Assembly: GCA_937880875.1 (NCBI GenBank)
Contig: CALGRI010000080.1
Coordinates: 1 to 43,472 of the forward strand
Direction of reading: 5' to 3'
Source of the DNA: an uncultured Pseudomonadota bacterium
GTDB lineage: Bacteria; Desulfobacterota; Desulfobacteria; Desulfobacterales; Desulfobacteraceae
DNA length: 43,472 nucleotides
The notes below the pieces were generated by a model that saw nothing but the letters and a program-made list of their open reading frames with translations, was not told where the DNA came from and searched no databases. The position numbers and the translations under genes are program-made. Within the stretch, counting starts at the first letter, position 1, and the number at the start of each line of letters is the position of its first letter. Below are positions 42,705 through 43,472 of this stretch, piece by piece.

Positions 42705-43274
42705 ATGTTAAAAGATATAATAAAAGACAAAAAAAAGATCCATACAAGGGATATAAGCCTTTCCACATACCCCCTTAGTAAAAAAGAAATAATAGTTGAA
42801 GGAATTCTTATCGACAAAAGTTATCATAAAATATTTACTATTGCCGGAAAAGTAAAAGAACCGGGTATCATCCACCACATTGCCATCAGACTTTTAATCA
42901 AGGCAGATCCTTTAACAATAATTGATTCAGAAGCGGAAATGCTTAAAGTCCCTGTTGAAGAATGCAAAACCACCCTTGACACGCTGTCTAAGATCAAAGG
43001 TGTTGAAATAAAATCGGGTTTTTCAAATTTAATACGAAAAACCATGGGGGATAAAAAAGGTTGCGCGCATCTTGCACATCTGGTAATCGTCATGGGCCAG
43101 GAAGTGGTACATGGCTGGTTTACCCATAAAAGAAAAACCAAATCCCCGGTGCCTGAAAATATTGAGACCTTTCAAGGAAAAGAGTTTATTTTAAACTCCT
43201 GCAGAATGTGGGCAAAAAATGGTCCCAGAATGAAACGTCTTGAACACTCCTTTCAAAAAAACAACCATGATTGA
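42705..43274 (+). CDS. DUF2889-family protein of unknown function
   Basis: A 189-residue protein that I assign to DUF2889 from its layout: an N-terminal HTRDISLSTYPLSKKEIIVEG, the middle PGIIHHIAIRLLIKADPLTIID, and GDKKGCAHLAHLVIVMGQE near residue 125, corresponding to the G-C-T-H-L signature of the family. Function is unknown. It has no clear ribosome-binding site and lies 168 bp after the crotonase, probably outside the catabolic cluster. Confidence 0.7.
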   Translation: MLKDIIKDKKKIHTRDISLSTYPLSKKEIIVEGILIDKSYHKIFTIAGKVKEPGIIHHIAIRLLIKADPLTIIDSEAEMLKVPVEECKTTLDTLSKIKGVEIKSGFSNLIRKTMGDKKGCAHLAHLVIVMGQEVVHGWFTHKRKTKSPVPENIETFQGKEFILNSCRMWAKNGPRMKRLEHSFQKNNHD

Positions 43275-43282
43275 ATTAAACA

Positions 43283-43472
43283 ATGAATAAAGACAAATAC
43301 ATCAACACCATTCGATCCGCCGTCCAAAAAGGATCTCACCCCGGTCCCCCGGAAAAGGATCTGTTTCAACCAACCAGTGTGATAGCGCTTTTTGCCATTA
43401 ATCAGGAGGTTGAACTGCTGTTTATCCAGAAAGCAGATGTGGAAGGATATCCCTGGGCCAACCAGATGGCTT
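43283..43472 (+). CDS. Nudix hydrolase, N-terminal part (cut by window edge)
   Basis: The frame opens with ATG 43283 (MNKDKYINTIRSAVQKG) and remains open for 63 residues to the end. The last visible part, FIQKADVEGYPWANQMA, corresponds to the region just before the Nudix box of CoA-pyrophosphatase-type (NudL/YeaB) enzymes. The Nudix box itself lies beyond the window. It starts 8 bp after the DUF2889 gene, so the two may be co-transcribed. Confidence 0.6.
   Translation, partial: MNKDKYINTIRSAVQKGSHPGPPEKDLFQPTSVIALFAINQEVELLFIQKADVEGYPWANQMA

Overview
The window looks like a chromosomal segment from a strictly anaerobic, sulfate-reducing-type bacterium, most likely a Desulfobacterales-like member of Desulfobacterota. 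The organism is inferred, not proven. The reasons are two tandem desulforedoxin-like proteins with the C-X2-C-X15-C-C iron site, a TRAP transporter, an ADP-forming acyl-CoA synthetase, several CoA-transferases, molybdenum hydroxylases and MttB-type methyltransferases, all under apparent sigma-54 control. No rRNA, tRNA, CRISPR array or complete insertion sequence was seen.

Layout. 1-8052 is mostly minus strand: a response-regulator-like receiver protein, a DctP/Q/M TRAP transporter, an MttB-family methyltransferase, an HMG-CoA-lyase-like enzyme and a sigma-54 activator. From 8297 to about 31.7 kb runs a very long plus-strand operon. In order it holds an ADP-forming acyl-CoA synthetase, a CoxG-like protein, a complete three-subunit molybdenum hydroxylase, a nitrilase-type amidase, a fused GctAB/IpdAB-like protein, an Old-Yellow-Enzyme-type Fe-S flavoprotein, a class III CoA-transferase, a cyclic-amidohydrolase, an enoyl-CoA hydratase-like protein, a second molybdenum hydroxylase whose large subunit is frameshifted, another class III CoA-transferase, two more crotonases, an acyl-CoA ligase and two desulforedoxins. 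31.8-36.1 kb adds a DMT permease with a possible leader peptide, two adjacent class III CoA-transferases and a nitroreductase. 36.1-40.6 kb is minus strand again: an amidohydrolase, an acyl-CoA dehydrogenase and a second MttB homologue. 40.9-42.5 kb has a 3-hydroxyacyl-CoA dehydrogenase and a crotonase. The last genes (DUF2889 protein and a truncated Nudix hydrolase) look unrelated.

How it may work together (inference). Uptake by the TRAP system, possible demethylation by MttB homologues, ring hydroxylation by two molybdenum hydroxylases, reduction by the flavoprotein, hydrolytic opening of a cyclic amide by the dihydropyrimidinase-like enzyme and amide hydrolysis by the nitrilase-like enzyme, then CoA activation and beta-oxidation-type steps, together suggest anaerobic breakdown of a nitrogen heterocycle, possibly an N-methylated one. 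The substrate cannot be fixed from sequence.

Regulation. Five sites match the -24/-12 sigma-54 promoter (GG-N10-GC), one before each main transcription unit. Four of them carry a related palindrome, TTGTTTAA-N3-TTAAACAA or a degenerate form, about 75-135 bp upstream of the -24 element. That is the usual place for activator binding sites, and a sigma-54 activator is encoded in the middle of the set. This apparent self-contained regulon is the most striking feature of the window.
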